Positions 35,530 to 47,250 of a DNA stretch of 64,000 nucleotides are shown piece by piece. The position numbers were made by a program, and so were the translations under genes. The notes under the pieces were generated by a model. The model did no database searches and was not told the origin of the DNA. It worked only from the letters and a program-made list of their open reading frames with translations. This stretch comes from Amaranthus tricolor (Eukaryota > Streptophyta > Magnoliopsida > Caryophyllales > Amaranthaceae): the NCBI RefSeq assembly GCF_026212465.1, contig NC_080058.1, positions 14,646,207 through 14,710,206 of the forward strand, given 5' to 3'. Positions within the stretch are counted from its first letter, which is position 1, and the number at the start of each line of letters is the position of its first letter.

Positions 35530-36010
35530 ACTAAATGCGAAAATGTACTTAAATAAGAACAAGAGATTTGTTAACGAGGTTCAGCTATCAACATCTTACT
35601 CCCCACCTATGGGTTCTATTCCGACCCGTATGATTCAACGCCTTTTATTAATGACCTTTAGATGACTTAGAAAATCTCTCTATCTTCTCTCACCAAATTC
35701 TTCCCCTTGAAGAACGTCTTACAAGTTTCCTTTAAATGAGAAAACTAAAAGAATACTTCAAAAAGTATTCCAAGCTTTAGGCGTAGATGAAAATTATATT
35801 CTATCCTTTTTTTTTTACTCTAAATCCTATTACAAATGTGAGAGTTAGATGCACTAAGTTTAGAACACTTTTTGAATAGTAAATATCAAAGTAAATAGAA
35901 AGGTATTTCGTAAGTAGTGTTGCAATCTTTTAATTCTTGAATGAAGCCTCTCATATATATTTTACGCCTCAACATAGCCGTACAAACCAATGAAACTTCA
36001 CTCCTTTAGA
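35530..36010 (-). repeat. Copia-LTR-like segment, copy A, shared with 57210-57681
   Basis: Shared blocks with the second copy include gagatttgttaacgaggttc (here) against gggatttgttaacgaggttc, ccttttattaatga, ctctctatcttctctcacca and tcttgaatgaagcctc. Read on the minus strand the order (ttcattcaag, poly-A-like aataaaaggc, gaacctcgttaacaaatc) resembles the R-U5 part of a plant Copia LTR. No coding part adjoins it. It lies in the 5' part of the hAT element. Confidence 0.65.
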
Positions 36011-37115
36011 TTCGCCAATCTGGTCATGCTGAATCAGTCTTCAAAACCTTGAGCAGCAAGTAAAATCTGACGCTCCACTAAGACTTTTTCAATTCACATT
36101 TTTGTTACTATTTTTAGCTCTTCAAATTCTTTGATATGCTGCCACGTTAGTACTCATGCCAAGCATTGAATATTGAATAATTCAAACAAAAACAACTGAA
36201 AAACATAAGCCATATAAAGATCCTAGATTTTAGCTTCATTTGAATTATTCTTCCTATTTTTTTAAAACCAAAAACAACCACATATTTATAGGAAAACCTA
36301 TAATTAGTATTAACTTATTTTCCAAGTAAATTACTCATTCAAATTATCAAGTTTTAAGACGTGTAAAAACAAATAATTACTCATCAAAACAAACGTTCAA
36401 ATACCTTATCTTATATAGACATTTAACTTAACTTATTTCAAACTTATTTCAACATATTTCGGACTTAAAATATTTATCAATTAGCCACTTTATATCGATT
36501 ATGATTTATAACCTATTTAAACAACTAAATTTAATTACTTAATTTAATATTATCACTTAAAGGAATTGAGTCTTCAAAACAATTATAAACTGAAAAAATC
36601 CTAAACCACAAGAATACTTATATTACAAGATTCTACACTTGATTCCGTTGTGAAAGTTAGCACTTGAGATTTGAAAAGAGAGGCGGCCCGTTGAAGGTGG
36701 AACCATGGATGAGTTAAGTTCAACTATTGTTGATTTAGTTAGACTTGAGACTTGTGAGAGGCGCCACTTGTAGAGAAAAATGAAAGAAAGACATAAACTA
36801 GGTTTTCAAGTTTTTAAACCTAAAATAATGGGGATTGGGAGTGGGGGTCGGGAGTATGTACAAAACTACTAATATTTAGAGTTGGGCCAAACTTGTCATT
36901 GTCATATATTATTACGGTTTTTTGGTCTATAGTTTACAGTTTACACCAGACCAAAATTTATCACGAATCTGAAAATTTTAAAACCTAGAACAGACCAGAA
37001 ACTATATTTAAAAAAAATCGGAACAAACCATTTAGACCGTGGACCAGACTAAATACTTAAATTACGGTTTGGTCTAGTTTGGTTTACGGTTTAGACCAAA
37101 CATTGTTCAGCCCTA
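36011..37115 (-). other. 5' non-coding part of the hAT element
   Basis: No gene seen. From about 36900 to the end there are several ggtttggtctagtttggttta-like motifs in direct and inverted order, as in the subterminal regions of hAT elements. Confidence 0.45.
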
Positions 37116-37858
37116 ATCTAGAGTAATGTAGATCACTCCCTTCTACTACCTTTCTCCTATTGAATTGCTATATATAGTCATATTATGAGAGAAAATATTA
37201 CTATTAGTAGCAATTTCAAAGGAATAGTTGAGTAACGTTAATGGTGGATCTTCAATAAAGTTATTATGGTCATTGATAATCATTTTGATATAAAATTAAA
37301 TGATTAAGATGAATAATTTTATCAATAAGTTAGCTTTATCGAAGATATATGCGTTTTAAATTGAGTCGAACTTATTGTCAATTACAACATATAATTGGAA
37401 AACTACTTGTTTACACATTTTATAACCTAAATAGATATCATTCAAAATTATATGACAATGGGTGAAAGAGCTCTAATTACTTATAAAGTTTCACAATATA
37501 TTTGTATCATGTGAGGCAAATCATCCCAAGAAACTCACAGTTGTGAAACAAACACCTCACAAGTCACAACTAGGGAAATATAAGGTAAATATTAGTCGGG
37601 GTGTTATGGTTGGCATGTAGAACTACTCTATGATTGTAGCTAATTGGAGGAACTAGTGATCTTAGCAAGAGAAAAGATCTCGGAGCCTGATAAAGTTCTT
37701 AATTATTGATTTAGAAACTTAAGTTGGTGCAGAAAATTAGGTTGGACCTAATAAAAATAAAAAATTAAACTTAATTTCGAGGAAATATTAGAAATCAAAA
37801 ATTTTAATGCTAAACATGGGTGGCATAAGAAAATTATGGATAATTGCAAAGTAGTTAT
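37116..37858. other. Interval between the hAT element and the second LTR piece, nothing recognised
   Basis: AT-rich; contains cggggtgttatggttggcat near 37598, which may be debris of another LTR end. No reading frame can be supported. Confidence 0.4.
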
Positions 37859-39620
37859 TGTAACACCCCTGAATTTCCGACCCTCTAAACGGAACCAAAA
37901 TCGCAAGGGAACGAAGGAAATTCGGGTGTTACATTTAAAATAAAATAAAAATAAAAAATAAAGAAAAGGAAAAGAAAAGAAGTAAAGTTTGATTGATTTA
38001 ATTAAAGGGGTTAAAGAAGAACTTCGAAACAAAATCGTCTAGAAATTTTGGCAGCATCTACCTTGAAATTGGACGCACCAAAAGAAAGTAAACACACACT
38101 AAAACATAATCAAGAAGAGGCAACATCGGCCTTGTAACAAAATATCACGGCGGAATGTTCGTCGCCTAATCCTCGTCGACAAGCTAAGCATGGATCGTGG
38201 TTCCAAAGTTAACGCTTGAGTTTGAAGAAAGAAAAAGAACGATAACTATTTAAATCATACAAACCACAAAAACAACACAACGGAGATAACTTGTACAAAA
38301 AGGAGGATATGTGCCTCAAACTCAAAACATAAACAACCTGAATTAAAATATACCACAGTTAAAGTCAAAACAATAAGATTATTGTACACTTCAAGACTCT
38401 CACTTATTTCCCCCGTATGCAATGCATAGAAGCTCCATCACCTGTAATGTCTATCTATGATGTCTCCGCTGCTCAATGTACGATCATAGACCAACGCATC
38501 ATAGCAGGGCCATCAAAGACGAGCCATCAACAATGAAAACAAACAGTACACGTCAATAACTAACAACATGTTACATATATGACCAACAATCAATATCTAC
38601 ATAACAAGGTAAAGGCGACATTCCACTATGTAAGTATCAACTCCAATTATTTCTCATTTTGATGTACTTCTCAATGCCTTCACCATTTTACTTCTCTTCT
38701 TTGATTTTATATATTCTCTTATGTGACAAGAGGCCACCATATTGGGGTTTGCAAGACCCACATGGCAACACCTTAGCCAAAGACGGTGACGGCCATGCCG
38801 GCACCCAATGGCAAAGTGTGATCATACCCCCATACAGCGACCATATACAGATGATCCATGCCTTCGGGAACTAAACCAACTGGGGTACCGATCTAGTGTA
38901 GTCACAATAAAAAACCAACTTAATTTCTCATCAATAAGGGACTCATTCCATTCCTAAAACATAATTCAAAACTTATCAATAAGGAATCATTCCCATTCCA
39001 TCTTATATAATTCACCATTCCACTCTCGCAACATCAAAACCCACTCTCTACCATCTCTACAAACCCATCCACACTTGAAACAATAACTTAATAATGTTTA
39101 ATAGCAAATCATAGTCAACATAACTCATATAATATTCTTACGCAAAGAAAACATATTCAAGATGCATGCAAGAGTTAGCTAACACGTGTACTTACCTGAC
39201 GCTGCTAGCACTCTACGAAAGTCAAAACAATCACAACTACACGGTTTTTAACCTCTTATGAAGTGAGCATCTACCAAAATTAAAAGTTGGTCTTATAAGT
39301 CTACTAATCTATAAAAGTACCCTTTAAATCATCCACAAGTTTTTGCACATCAACACATCCAAGAACTCATCTAGTATACTTAAGCTTATATAAAACAACA
39401 TGCTATTCTAATTTATAACTTGAAATAAACACCTATTTAGACTAACTGACTACCCAAATAATCAATAATAAAGTAATTATAAGGAAAATTTTGTTGTGAA
39501 TAAATTAAAAATGAAAACTTCATGATTTAGAGACTAGCTTCAAAAACATACAACGGGAAGAGACAACCTTCCAAACTTCATGATTGGATACAAGAGATGA
39601 AAAAGGTTTTTCATTTACTA
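37859..39620 (-). mobile_element. Truncated LTR of the same family as the solo LTR at 31585-35231
   Basis: Starts tgtaacacccctgaatttcc and shares with the other copy gaaattcgggtgttaca, gcatggatcgtggttcca-type blocks, ccaccatattggggtttgca and gtacacgtca. Similarity to the first ~1.9 kb of the other copy is clear but diverged. The far end, with the LTR start on the minus strand, is lost near 39620, where unrelated sequence begins. Non-coding. Confidence 0.78.
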
Positions 39621-39957
39621 GTTGGGGGTCGTGTGCTATGCACGCAGTACCAAAATATACTATCGAATTTAAAATAAATTTATACACTTTTATTAACAAT
39701 AACGCAAATGAAAAATATTAGAATGTGAATGTGTTGCAAAAGTTTGAAAGATGCAAGGGCTGAAACTGTATAGGTAATATTAGGCAACAACATCAAAGTA
39801 AGGCATGACAACATATTGATGGCTTTATATATTCAAACATGACGCATAAAAATGTATTGAGCAATTTCAAGCCTTTTCGTGGAACAACTTTATTTCCTTA
39901 GTCATGTGTGGAAGCAGCAAAGGAAAAGTAAAACCACAATTTATTAGATTAAAAAAA

Positions 39958-40950
39958 GAAATATTTGCTCAAAATAATCCCAACTTTCACTCATTGGCCA
40001 GAAATAGTCCCAACTATCACTTATTTTTTAATAATCCTAATTATCACCATAGTTTGTTCATAGCATACCCCTTCTCCTTATTACCGGCTAAAACAGGTAA
40101 AAATGATTTTAATTGCGTTTTTCTTTTTTTTTTTGTTCTGTTATAGTCTTTAATTTCTAATTCCCATTAATTGTGTATACAACTACTTTCCCCATTAATT
40201 ACCTCCATAATTTCATACCTAATTCCCTCCATAGTCCCAAATTTAATCCTCCCCCCCCAATCAAATTTCTAACCCTAAAAATCCATTCTTTAGAAGCATA
40301 GAAGATTAATCGAAGCACAAAATAACAAGTGCGTTGTTGGATTGAGGTTGCTCAATAGTATTTTTATTTTCCTTTTTCTTAATTTGTTTTCAATTAGGTT
40401 AATTTTTTTGTTAAATCTGTTCTTTTTGATTGGTTTTTGTATGTATTTTTTTTCCTATTTTTATGTTTAGAATGGTGCACCTGATAAGTTTACTGCTAAT
40501 TTTTGGTTAGGGAGTAAATTCAAATGGACAAACAATGACTTAGATTATGTTGGTGGTCAAGGTTGTACCATATCAATTGACCCAGACGTGATTTCTTGGT
40601 TTGATTTAGATGATTATTTTGGGAAAGATTTTCTGAATTTGGAAATGGGAAAGATACAGTTCGAATTTGGAAGAAAAGCAAAATTTTCAATTTTCAATTT
40701 ATTTTTTTGGGGTTTTAAGCTTCATCAATGGAGAGAGGAGCAATCGGGAAGAAGAAGAAGAAGAATTTAAATAGAGGGAAGGGTGGAATACCAAAGGTGT
40801 ATTTTTAACCGGTTGTAACCGGCAATAAAGGGGATGGGCATACTATGAACAAAATTGAAGTGATAGTTGGATTATTAAAAAGTAAGTGATAGTTGGGATT
40901 ATTTTTTACCAATGAGTAATAGTTGGGATTATTTTGAGCAAATTTTCCTA
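39958..40950 (+). mobile_element. Foldback Mutator-like element, ~0.99 kb, carrying a PB1-like exon
   Basis: The arms are inverted: atttgctcaaaataatccca at 39963 against aatttgctcaaaataatccc read inward from about 40946. The similarity extends about 150 bp per arm, including actatcacttattttttaat and gttcatagcatacccc/gttcatagtatgcccatc. The flanks (ttaaaaaaa and taaaaatta) match at 6 of 9 positions, so the target duplication is only suggestive. Between the arms lies an intron-exon segment with a PB1-like start. Deletion derivatives of Mutator elements that keep only the N-terminal exon would look like this. Confidence 0.75.
40473..40770 (+). pseudogene. PB1-like N-terminal exon of a Mutator-type protein
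   Basis: After a TGTTTAG acceptor the plus strand reads NGAPDKFTANFWLGSKFKWT, then NNDLDYVGGQGCTISIDPDV and ISWFDLDDYFGKDFLNLEMG with KIQFEFG. The YVGG...IDPD...WFDL pattern matches the PB1-like domain found at the N-terminus of Mutator transposases in some eudicots. Similarity ends after about 75 residues and the frame closes in an Arg-rich tail. A poly-T-rich intron of about 130 bp precedes it. Confidence 0.62.
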
Positions 40951-41587
40951 AAAATTAAATAGTAAAATGCAACTTGTATTTTATGGTTATCATTGAGCTA
41001 ATATTATAATTCGCGGTCATTAAAACAACATGTAAATAATATATTTCTATGAGAATGGATTTTATTTGGCAATAACACAATCAAGAAAAAGTCTCCATTA
41101 TGGATTAAGTTGATTTCGATTGAACATGTAACTAATAACTAGAATAACCTTGTTGTAACAAACATAAAGAGATGAGAATTCTTTACAAACTTTGATAAGC
41201 AACTCATATCTAGTAAATTGCAACACAAAACGCTGTATAAAAACAATATTTATAAGATAAATGTTAAGATGTTAAGGGTATGACGTAAGATTACCATATT
41301 AGCATCATCACTAACCTTCTGACTCCCTCAGCAAAATAAGTTTTGCCCGAGTTAGCTCATGCATAATTACTTTGCCATACATACAAATTACAGTATAGAT
41401 TGCTAAAATCAAGTCATATTGTTCCAATTGGGTTGTCATGTATGACTGCTACCAAAAGCAGAGGAAATCAGTTACGTTGTAGTTAAACTACAAATGTACA
41501 TGGTCCCCATGATAGGTTATTACACAAGTTCAATCAGACTGACCAAATCTTTGTGTACTCAAGCAACAAAATAATTCTTAGTCTCGA
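40951..41587. other. Interval without a recognised gene
   Basis: AT-rich, no supportable reading frame or element end. Confidence 0.4.
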
Positions 41588-41690
41588 CTCCTAAAGCACT
41601 ATTGTCTGTCCCATTTTCATTGTCGTCCCACCTCCACCAGAAAGAACACGCTTGGGTTTTTCTCGCTTCATCTTCAATCCAAGATCTGCA
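41588..41690 (-). CDS. Candidate terminal exon of an unrecognised gene
   Basis: After a TTATGCAG acceptor the minus strand reads DLGLKMKREKPKRVLSGGGG then TTMKMGQTIVL and a TAG stop. Codon use and the clean acceptor look like a real last exon with a basic patch, but I do not recognise the protein. Another candidate exon lies at 43725-43808 on the same strand. The two could belong to one host gene fragment or a captured gene. Confidence 0.3.
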
Positions 41691-43264
41691 TAAGGAAGTA
41701 GCAGATAAATCTATGAGAAATACAAGCAAACTAAAAGGAAATGTATCAAATTAAGTAGTATGGACAAAAGTAGAAAATTATAGCAAACTAAGCCCTCATA
41801 TATCTCAATATAATTAGCAGAAAGTTAGAGTTTCAATAGCTTGCTTGAGACAGACTGGAAACATAATCGATGCAGGTGACTGTTGCGATAACGCAAACTT
41901 AACCTGAATCACAAACCTAACAACAGTTTGGTAGTGACAAATAGGAATATGAATTTTCGCATTGTAGCCCCTTAATAACCAAATTCTTATTAAATGAATA
42001 TGAATTTTGCCTTAGAAAAGTTCTATGTTCGTCAGCCTATTTATTGAATTGCGAAAATTTAGTCAAGTACATATCTAGATCGAGAAAGTCATACATTATA
42101 AAATACCTATATTTGGGTTTAAATAAGCCAATACTTATAACCAATATTCTCCATATACTTAGCACATTAACCCTTCCCACTCCAATAATATTGAATTTCT
42201 ACGCGTGTGCCATATATGAATGCTAAGTAGGTTATTTCAAACGAAAGGGTATCCTTCATCATGCGAGGCAAAGCCAGTGGACACACCAGTGTAGGCATCA
42301 ACACAACATCAAAAACATTTACCCGTAGAACTTTCTCCTATTCTCATGATAAAAAATTATAATCTTACCAAGTCATCCACCAAAACCTATGAGACACTAT
42401 AAATAAAAAGTACTAACCGTAAAATTAAATGAATGAATTTCTGCATCTCACTTTTTTATTAAGAAATTTCATTGTAACAATTCACCAAGCGTTGATGAAT
42501 AGTATTAATTTCTTGCAAATGTTTTATGATTAAAGGATTAACTAAATCAAGTCAAAAAACATCTTTACATCTATTTCGTCATTCAAAAATTAATATTGCA
42601 AAGCAAAAAAAATTATTTTTCATTTAAAAATGAATGAAAATACAAAATTTTCATCAAATAATACAAAAATCCTAATTTTTATCCGAATTAATGTAAATTT
42701 GTAAAACTAACACTAAAATTGAAGAAAGAGAGAAGAATCGAAAAATGTAAACTAAAAAAATCAACCCAAAGGAGATGACTACCGAAAAGACAAAAGTGTA
42801 CAATGTAATTGTCCAAGAGAGATGTTACGAAGTTGCATATGGCATGAAATTAACTTTGATTCATCATAACAAATGCAGGTTCCACAATAATAGATTTTGC
42901 AGTTGTAAAGATGATAAGGGGTGGGCGGAGCAGCCAGAACATAAAATATTTATAGAGATTAAATTAATATCACGTTAAACACAAATAAGAACATATCTTG
43001 GCACAAAAGAAGAGTCTTTGAAATTGTAAGTTCAAAATTAATACCCAAGCACTATTATCTTGCCTAGAGCAGCAAAACGTCAAGGTCAAACAATAAATGT
43101 TTTTGAACAGTTTCTAGAAGGACCCATTATGCATCAGAATGGACTGAGAGTAAACAAAAAAATGATTAACTATTCTAGTTAATTAGTAGACACTGCAGAA
43201 GGAATGAAGTATATTTTCTCAGTTCACATTGATAAAGGATAGAGAAATTCAATTTTGGGAAATA
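41691..43264. other. Interval between candidate exons, nothing firm
   Basis: AT-rich. The plus-strand frame at 42775-42978 includes a short GC-richer stretch (agatgataaggggtgggcgg) but no recognisable domain. It may be intron sequence of the candidate minus-strand gene. Confidence 0.35.
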
Positions 43265-43591
43265 CTTCCTCCGTTCCATAATACCAGCTATATTTTCTAT
43301 TTTTGGCAATTTTATATTACTTGCTACATTTCCGTTTTTAGTAATAAAACAATCATTTAAAGTTCCACCTACCCCTATTTTTATCCTACTCTATACTCTA
43401 TACTCTATAATAAAATACTATACTATACTCTATAAAGTAACCTAATAACCTATTTTTCTTTTTTCTTTTTCAATTAACAATAATAAAATACTATACTCTA
43501 TAAAGTAAACAATCAGCTACAGAGTAGATCAATCACTTTTTTTAATTCCCGTGCCCATACAAATGTAGCGACTAAAATGGAACAGTGGAAG
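43265..43591. mobile_element. Stowaway (Tc1/mariner) MITE, 327 bp, TA target duplication
   Basis: The left end CTTCCTCCGTTCCATAATAC and the right end, read inward, CTTCCACTGTTCCATTTTAG share the Stowaway-type terminus and inner arm (gctacattt on both sides). Flanks are TA (43263-43264 and 43592-43593). Confidence 0.85.
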
Positions 43592-43724
43592 TAAGACTTA
43601 AATGTACAAGTCAACCAATTTGAATGTCTAAAATGCAATTGAGATCTAAGCATACACAATTTCAAAAGGCAATAAAGCAAGTAAATCGTTTAGGTTTGAG
43701 AACCTGATTCCATAGGGAAATTAA

Positions 43725-43808
43725 CTTCTCAACACGTAACCATCATCAATTTTGAAACGATAGATGCTGACAATACCCATCTTTTCATACTTGATTTCCC
43801 TAATATCT
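43725..43808 (-). CDS. Candidate exon of an unrecognised gene
   Basis: After a TTTTGCAG acceptor the minus strand reads DIREIKYEKMGIVSIYRFKI then DDGYVLRS and a stop. The alternating charged and aliphatic pattern looks like a genuine coding exon. I do not recognise the family. Confidence is low because only one splice site and about 28 residues support it. Confidence 0.3.
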
Positions 43809-44176
43809 GCAAAATAAAAAGATGTTACTAAAGTTCGCCACCTCTTTTTATTTTATCGTTATCACCTTGAAATTACTATTTATCCTTGAAGTTTAAAAAA
43901 TTACAAAAACACCATTTAACTTAAAACTTAATTAATAAATGTAAATCACATTTAATAAAACTATTAACACTTTAATCCGGAAAATTCGTCTATATATATC
44001 GAATTCTTAGTCGCGTATGAAGTACGAATTCAAACACGGTACTATCTCTCTAAAAACTCTTAAACAAGTTGTTACCTGTAATCGGTTAATTCTGGCTAAC
44101 GAAAGCGACTACGAATCGGATGCGGTATGTAAATTTTTCGTTTTGAATCATTGGAAATTTATAAAAAAAAAAAATT

Positions 44177-44310
44177 AAATCGCACAAAACTGAGCGATTG
44201 AACCATGGTTCAATCGCACAAAACTAGGCGATTGAACCATGGTCCAATCGCCTTGTTTTGTGCGACTGAACCATGGTTCAGTCGCCCAGTTTTGTGCGAT
44301 TTATTTTTTT
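44177..44310. repeat. Palindromic array of aatcgcacaaaactgagcga units
   Basis: Units gcgattgaaccatggttcaa and tcgcacaaaact repeat about twice, then recur in inverted form (gttttgtgcgactgaaccat, then ggttcagtcgcccagttttg), with flanking aaatttat on both sides. Several gaaccatggttc inner palindromes are nested in the larger one. The whole block can form a long stem. It stands just upstream of the giant triplet array and the Mutator gene, and parallels the array at 12700-12890. Confidence 0.85.
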
Positions 44311-44331
44311 AAATTTATTTTCGTAAATTTT

Positions 44332-44634
<303 letters not shown>

Positions 44635-44775
44635 TTTTATTAATTCTTTTTTTAGTATTAGTACTTTTATTAATTTTTGTTATAATTATTATTTAAATTT
44701 TCATCATTAATGTAATTAATTTATATTATTTTGATTTCAAATTTGCAAGAGTTTGAAAACTTTTGAGATAACGTA

Positions 44776-47250
44776 GACTACTCCGGTAGCTTTGTTACGG
44801 ATAGGGAATTTATTTCCGTAGATGAGTTACATAGTTTGGCCGATGCGATAGCAATAACAATTGGTTTTCAATTTACACGTGCTTCTTATTAAAAGAAAGA
44901 AGGACGTTCTAGAGTTAGTGTTTATTTAAGATGTCACCGCTATGGTAATATTAGGGGTGATATACATAATCTAGATAATACTGCCCGACCTGGTTCTAAA
45001 AATAGAAGTTGCGGGTGTAAATTTTTGATTGTAGGAAGTAGTCGTAAACCAGGAGAAAGACCTTGGACGGTAAGGGTGTGTCCTGGTGAAAAAGGAAAAC
45101 ATAACCACCCGTTCTTAGTGTACAGAGATGGTCATATAAGGGCGAGTAGGATCAATGTAGATATTCGGGAGCACATACGACAGCTTAGTGCAACCGAAAT
45201 GCAACCGGCCTTTATTATGAATTCTATTAGAGATAATTTTCCTGGTTTTTATGCTAGTATGAATTAGATATATAATATTAGGCAATCAATAAGGAGAGAA
45301 GAGATAGAGGGTAGGACTCCCCTTCAACACTGTCTTCATATGGCCACAGAACTTAATTACGTGGTCTGGACAGACTTGGATAGAGAAGGGCAATTGAGCA
45401 GACTGTTAATTGGAAATCCTACCTCTATCCAAATGATACGTACGTGGCCATATGTTGTGCTGATAGATACAATGTACAAAACGAACAAACAAAAGTGGCC
45501 ACTATGTGAAGTGATCGGAATAACGCCAACCAATCACAACTTCTTAGTTGCGTTTTGTTTGATGCGAGATGAGGCGGCCGTGTCGTATTCGTGGGTGTTG
45601 CAGGGATTGAGAGATATTTTCGGCACTGCTCAGACTCCCAACGTCATTGTGACCGATCGAGATGAAGGTTTATCTGCAGCTATTCGTGACGTCTTCCCAG
45701 GTAAAAAGGTTTTGCTGATTAGGTATTATCGTTCTATCTATTGAATATGTCTTAATTACGTTCAATGTTTTGTTTAATGTAGATGTGCGGCATTTGTTAT
45801 GCATTTGGCATATTGTCAACAAGGCCAAATATTCAGACAGGGCAGATGGAACCCCTTGGTTGAAAGTTTTACAATAGGGGAATTTGAACAGAGATGGCAA
45901 GCGATCGTGAGTACGTGGTCGGTTAGGAACAAAAAGGTCGTTCGGTATCTGGCTGGAACATGGATTCCACTTAGAGAGAAATTTGTGCGTGCGTGGACGA
46001 ATGATTGTTTCTACTTGGGTAACCAGACTACCAAAAGAGTTGAAAGCCAACACTTGTCTTTCAAGTATTACCTTGGTAGCGGTAATAGCTCATTCGATAC
46101 CCTTTTTAAAAGGGCACACGCACAGATTACAAATCAGCACGCCAGGATCCGACAAGCGCTATAGGAATCCATGAATTCTGTAGCAAGGTCGCTGTGACAG
46201 CATTTCGTTAGACCTTTATTTCGTCACGTATCTATCTATGCCTTGGAGCAGCTCCAGCTGGAGTATAACCGCATGTTAGAACTGGGTGATTTTGTATTAA
46301 ACAAATGCGGTTTTGTACTTCAACAAACCCATGGATTGCCGTGTGCATGCTATTTACATATGTGCATCGGTTCACATGGTGCTTTGTATGTGGATGAAAT
46401 TCATCAATTCTGGAGTACTTTGAGGTACACAGAGGTAGGAGACGAGACCAACGAAGGAGTACGATACGCGAACGCCAATGAGAAGAAGTACTTTCAATCT
46501 CTAGTCGATGAAGTCCTTAAATCTGATCTCGCTGTTGTACGCCAAATGTCTCAGGTACTTGAATATGAACTACACCCAGAAGGAGCTGAAATACCTGAGC
46601 CTTACGCAAGTTCACCGAGAAAGGGAAGACCAAGCACAAGTAAAACCATGAGAAGGAAAAAAAGCGCATTTGAATATAGCAGATCATCTTCTCGTGGTCG
46701 AGGGTCTAGATCTTCATCCCGCGGGAGATCTAGTGGCAGATCTAGTGGTCGAGAGACGCAATCTTCAGTAGGACTTAAGTTTAGTTTCAACTTATCCGGT
46801 ACATGACTATCGTTTTTATTATTTACTTTCATTTGTTACAACTTCATCTTATTTACTTTATTTTCAATTACTGTAGATGATCCAGGAGGGCGCGATTTTT
46901 CAGAGTTTCCATGGCCTAATGACATCCCATTCATTCTTCCACCTTACTTGTTTGACTGGATTGATGTGTTAGGTGATGGTGATTCTGGATACAGAGCTAT
47001 TGCCGTCACAGAGCTGGGAGGCGAGGAAGCATGGCCTCTTTTAAGACGTGCTATGTGTATATAAATGCAAATAAACAGAGAGCAATACCTAAGTTTCTAT
47101 CTATCCCAGGAGTCGTTAGACGAGGCTATATTCAGACTAGGTTCACATGGCAATGGACCTGCTCCTTTTATTCACTAGATGGATGCACCGATGACTTTGT
47201 ACTCTGCAGCAACGTTTCTAAACATTGGCATTGCTTATTAATAAATTGAA
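44776..47250 (+). pseudogene. Mutator-like transposase with FAR1-type finger, MULE domain, SWIM finger and OTU-like tail
   Basis: The frame from 44776 reads YSGSFVTDREFISVDELHSL, then the FAR1/WRKY-GCM1-type finger (VYLRCHRYG, SCGCKF, GKHNHP). The MULE catalytic domain follows: WPYVVLIDTMYKTNKQKWPL and VIVTDRDEGL hold the first two acidic residues. After an intron (45703-45781) comes HLLCIWHIVNKAKYSD. A SWIM-type finger (HGLPCACYLH) lies near 46330 and an SR-rich tail near 46690-46770. A last exon from 46877 is OTU-like. Stops include TAA near 44890 and TAG at 45265; frame changes occur after 45870. Related full-length genes encode the transposase that cuts Mutator ends. This copy is dead. 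Confidence 0.88.
46877..47250 (+). pseudogene. OTU-like cysteine protease tail of the Mutator protein, active-site Cys replaced
   Basis: After an ACTGTAG acceptor the frame reads PWPNDIPFILPPYLFDWIDV, then LGDGDSGYRAIAVTELGGEE with AWPLLRRAM. GDGxCGxRA is the OTU catalytic-Cys loop; here Ser (TCT) stands where Cys is expected. Two in-frame stops follow (after MCI and after PFIH). The C-terminal His block is unclear. OTU domains remove ubiquitin-like modifiers, and fusions to plant Mutator transposases are known. Whether Ser was fixed before the gene died cannot be told from one copy. Confidence 0.75.

Larger units (their letters stand above)
28644..37115 (-). mobile_element. hAT (RICESLEEPER-like) DNA transposon with nested insertions
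   Basis: Minus-strand hAT coding exons lie between 35324 and 29019. Probable ends are tgaggttgcacacggtcc at 28644 and, read inward from 37115, tagggctgaacaatgtttgg. These match at 8 of the first 12 positions and resemble hAT ends, and both are followed by related ggtct/ctagtttg motifs. No clear 8-bp duplication was found, so the outer limits are estimates. Three later insertions are nested in it: a Stowaway MITE in an intron, a 3.65-kb solo LTR near the start of the reading frame and a Copia-LTR-like segment in the 5' part. Confidence 0.65.
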
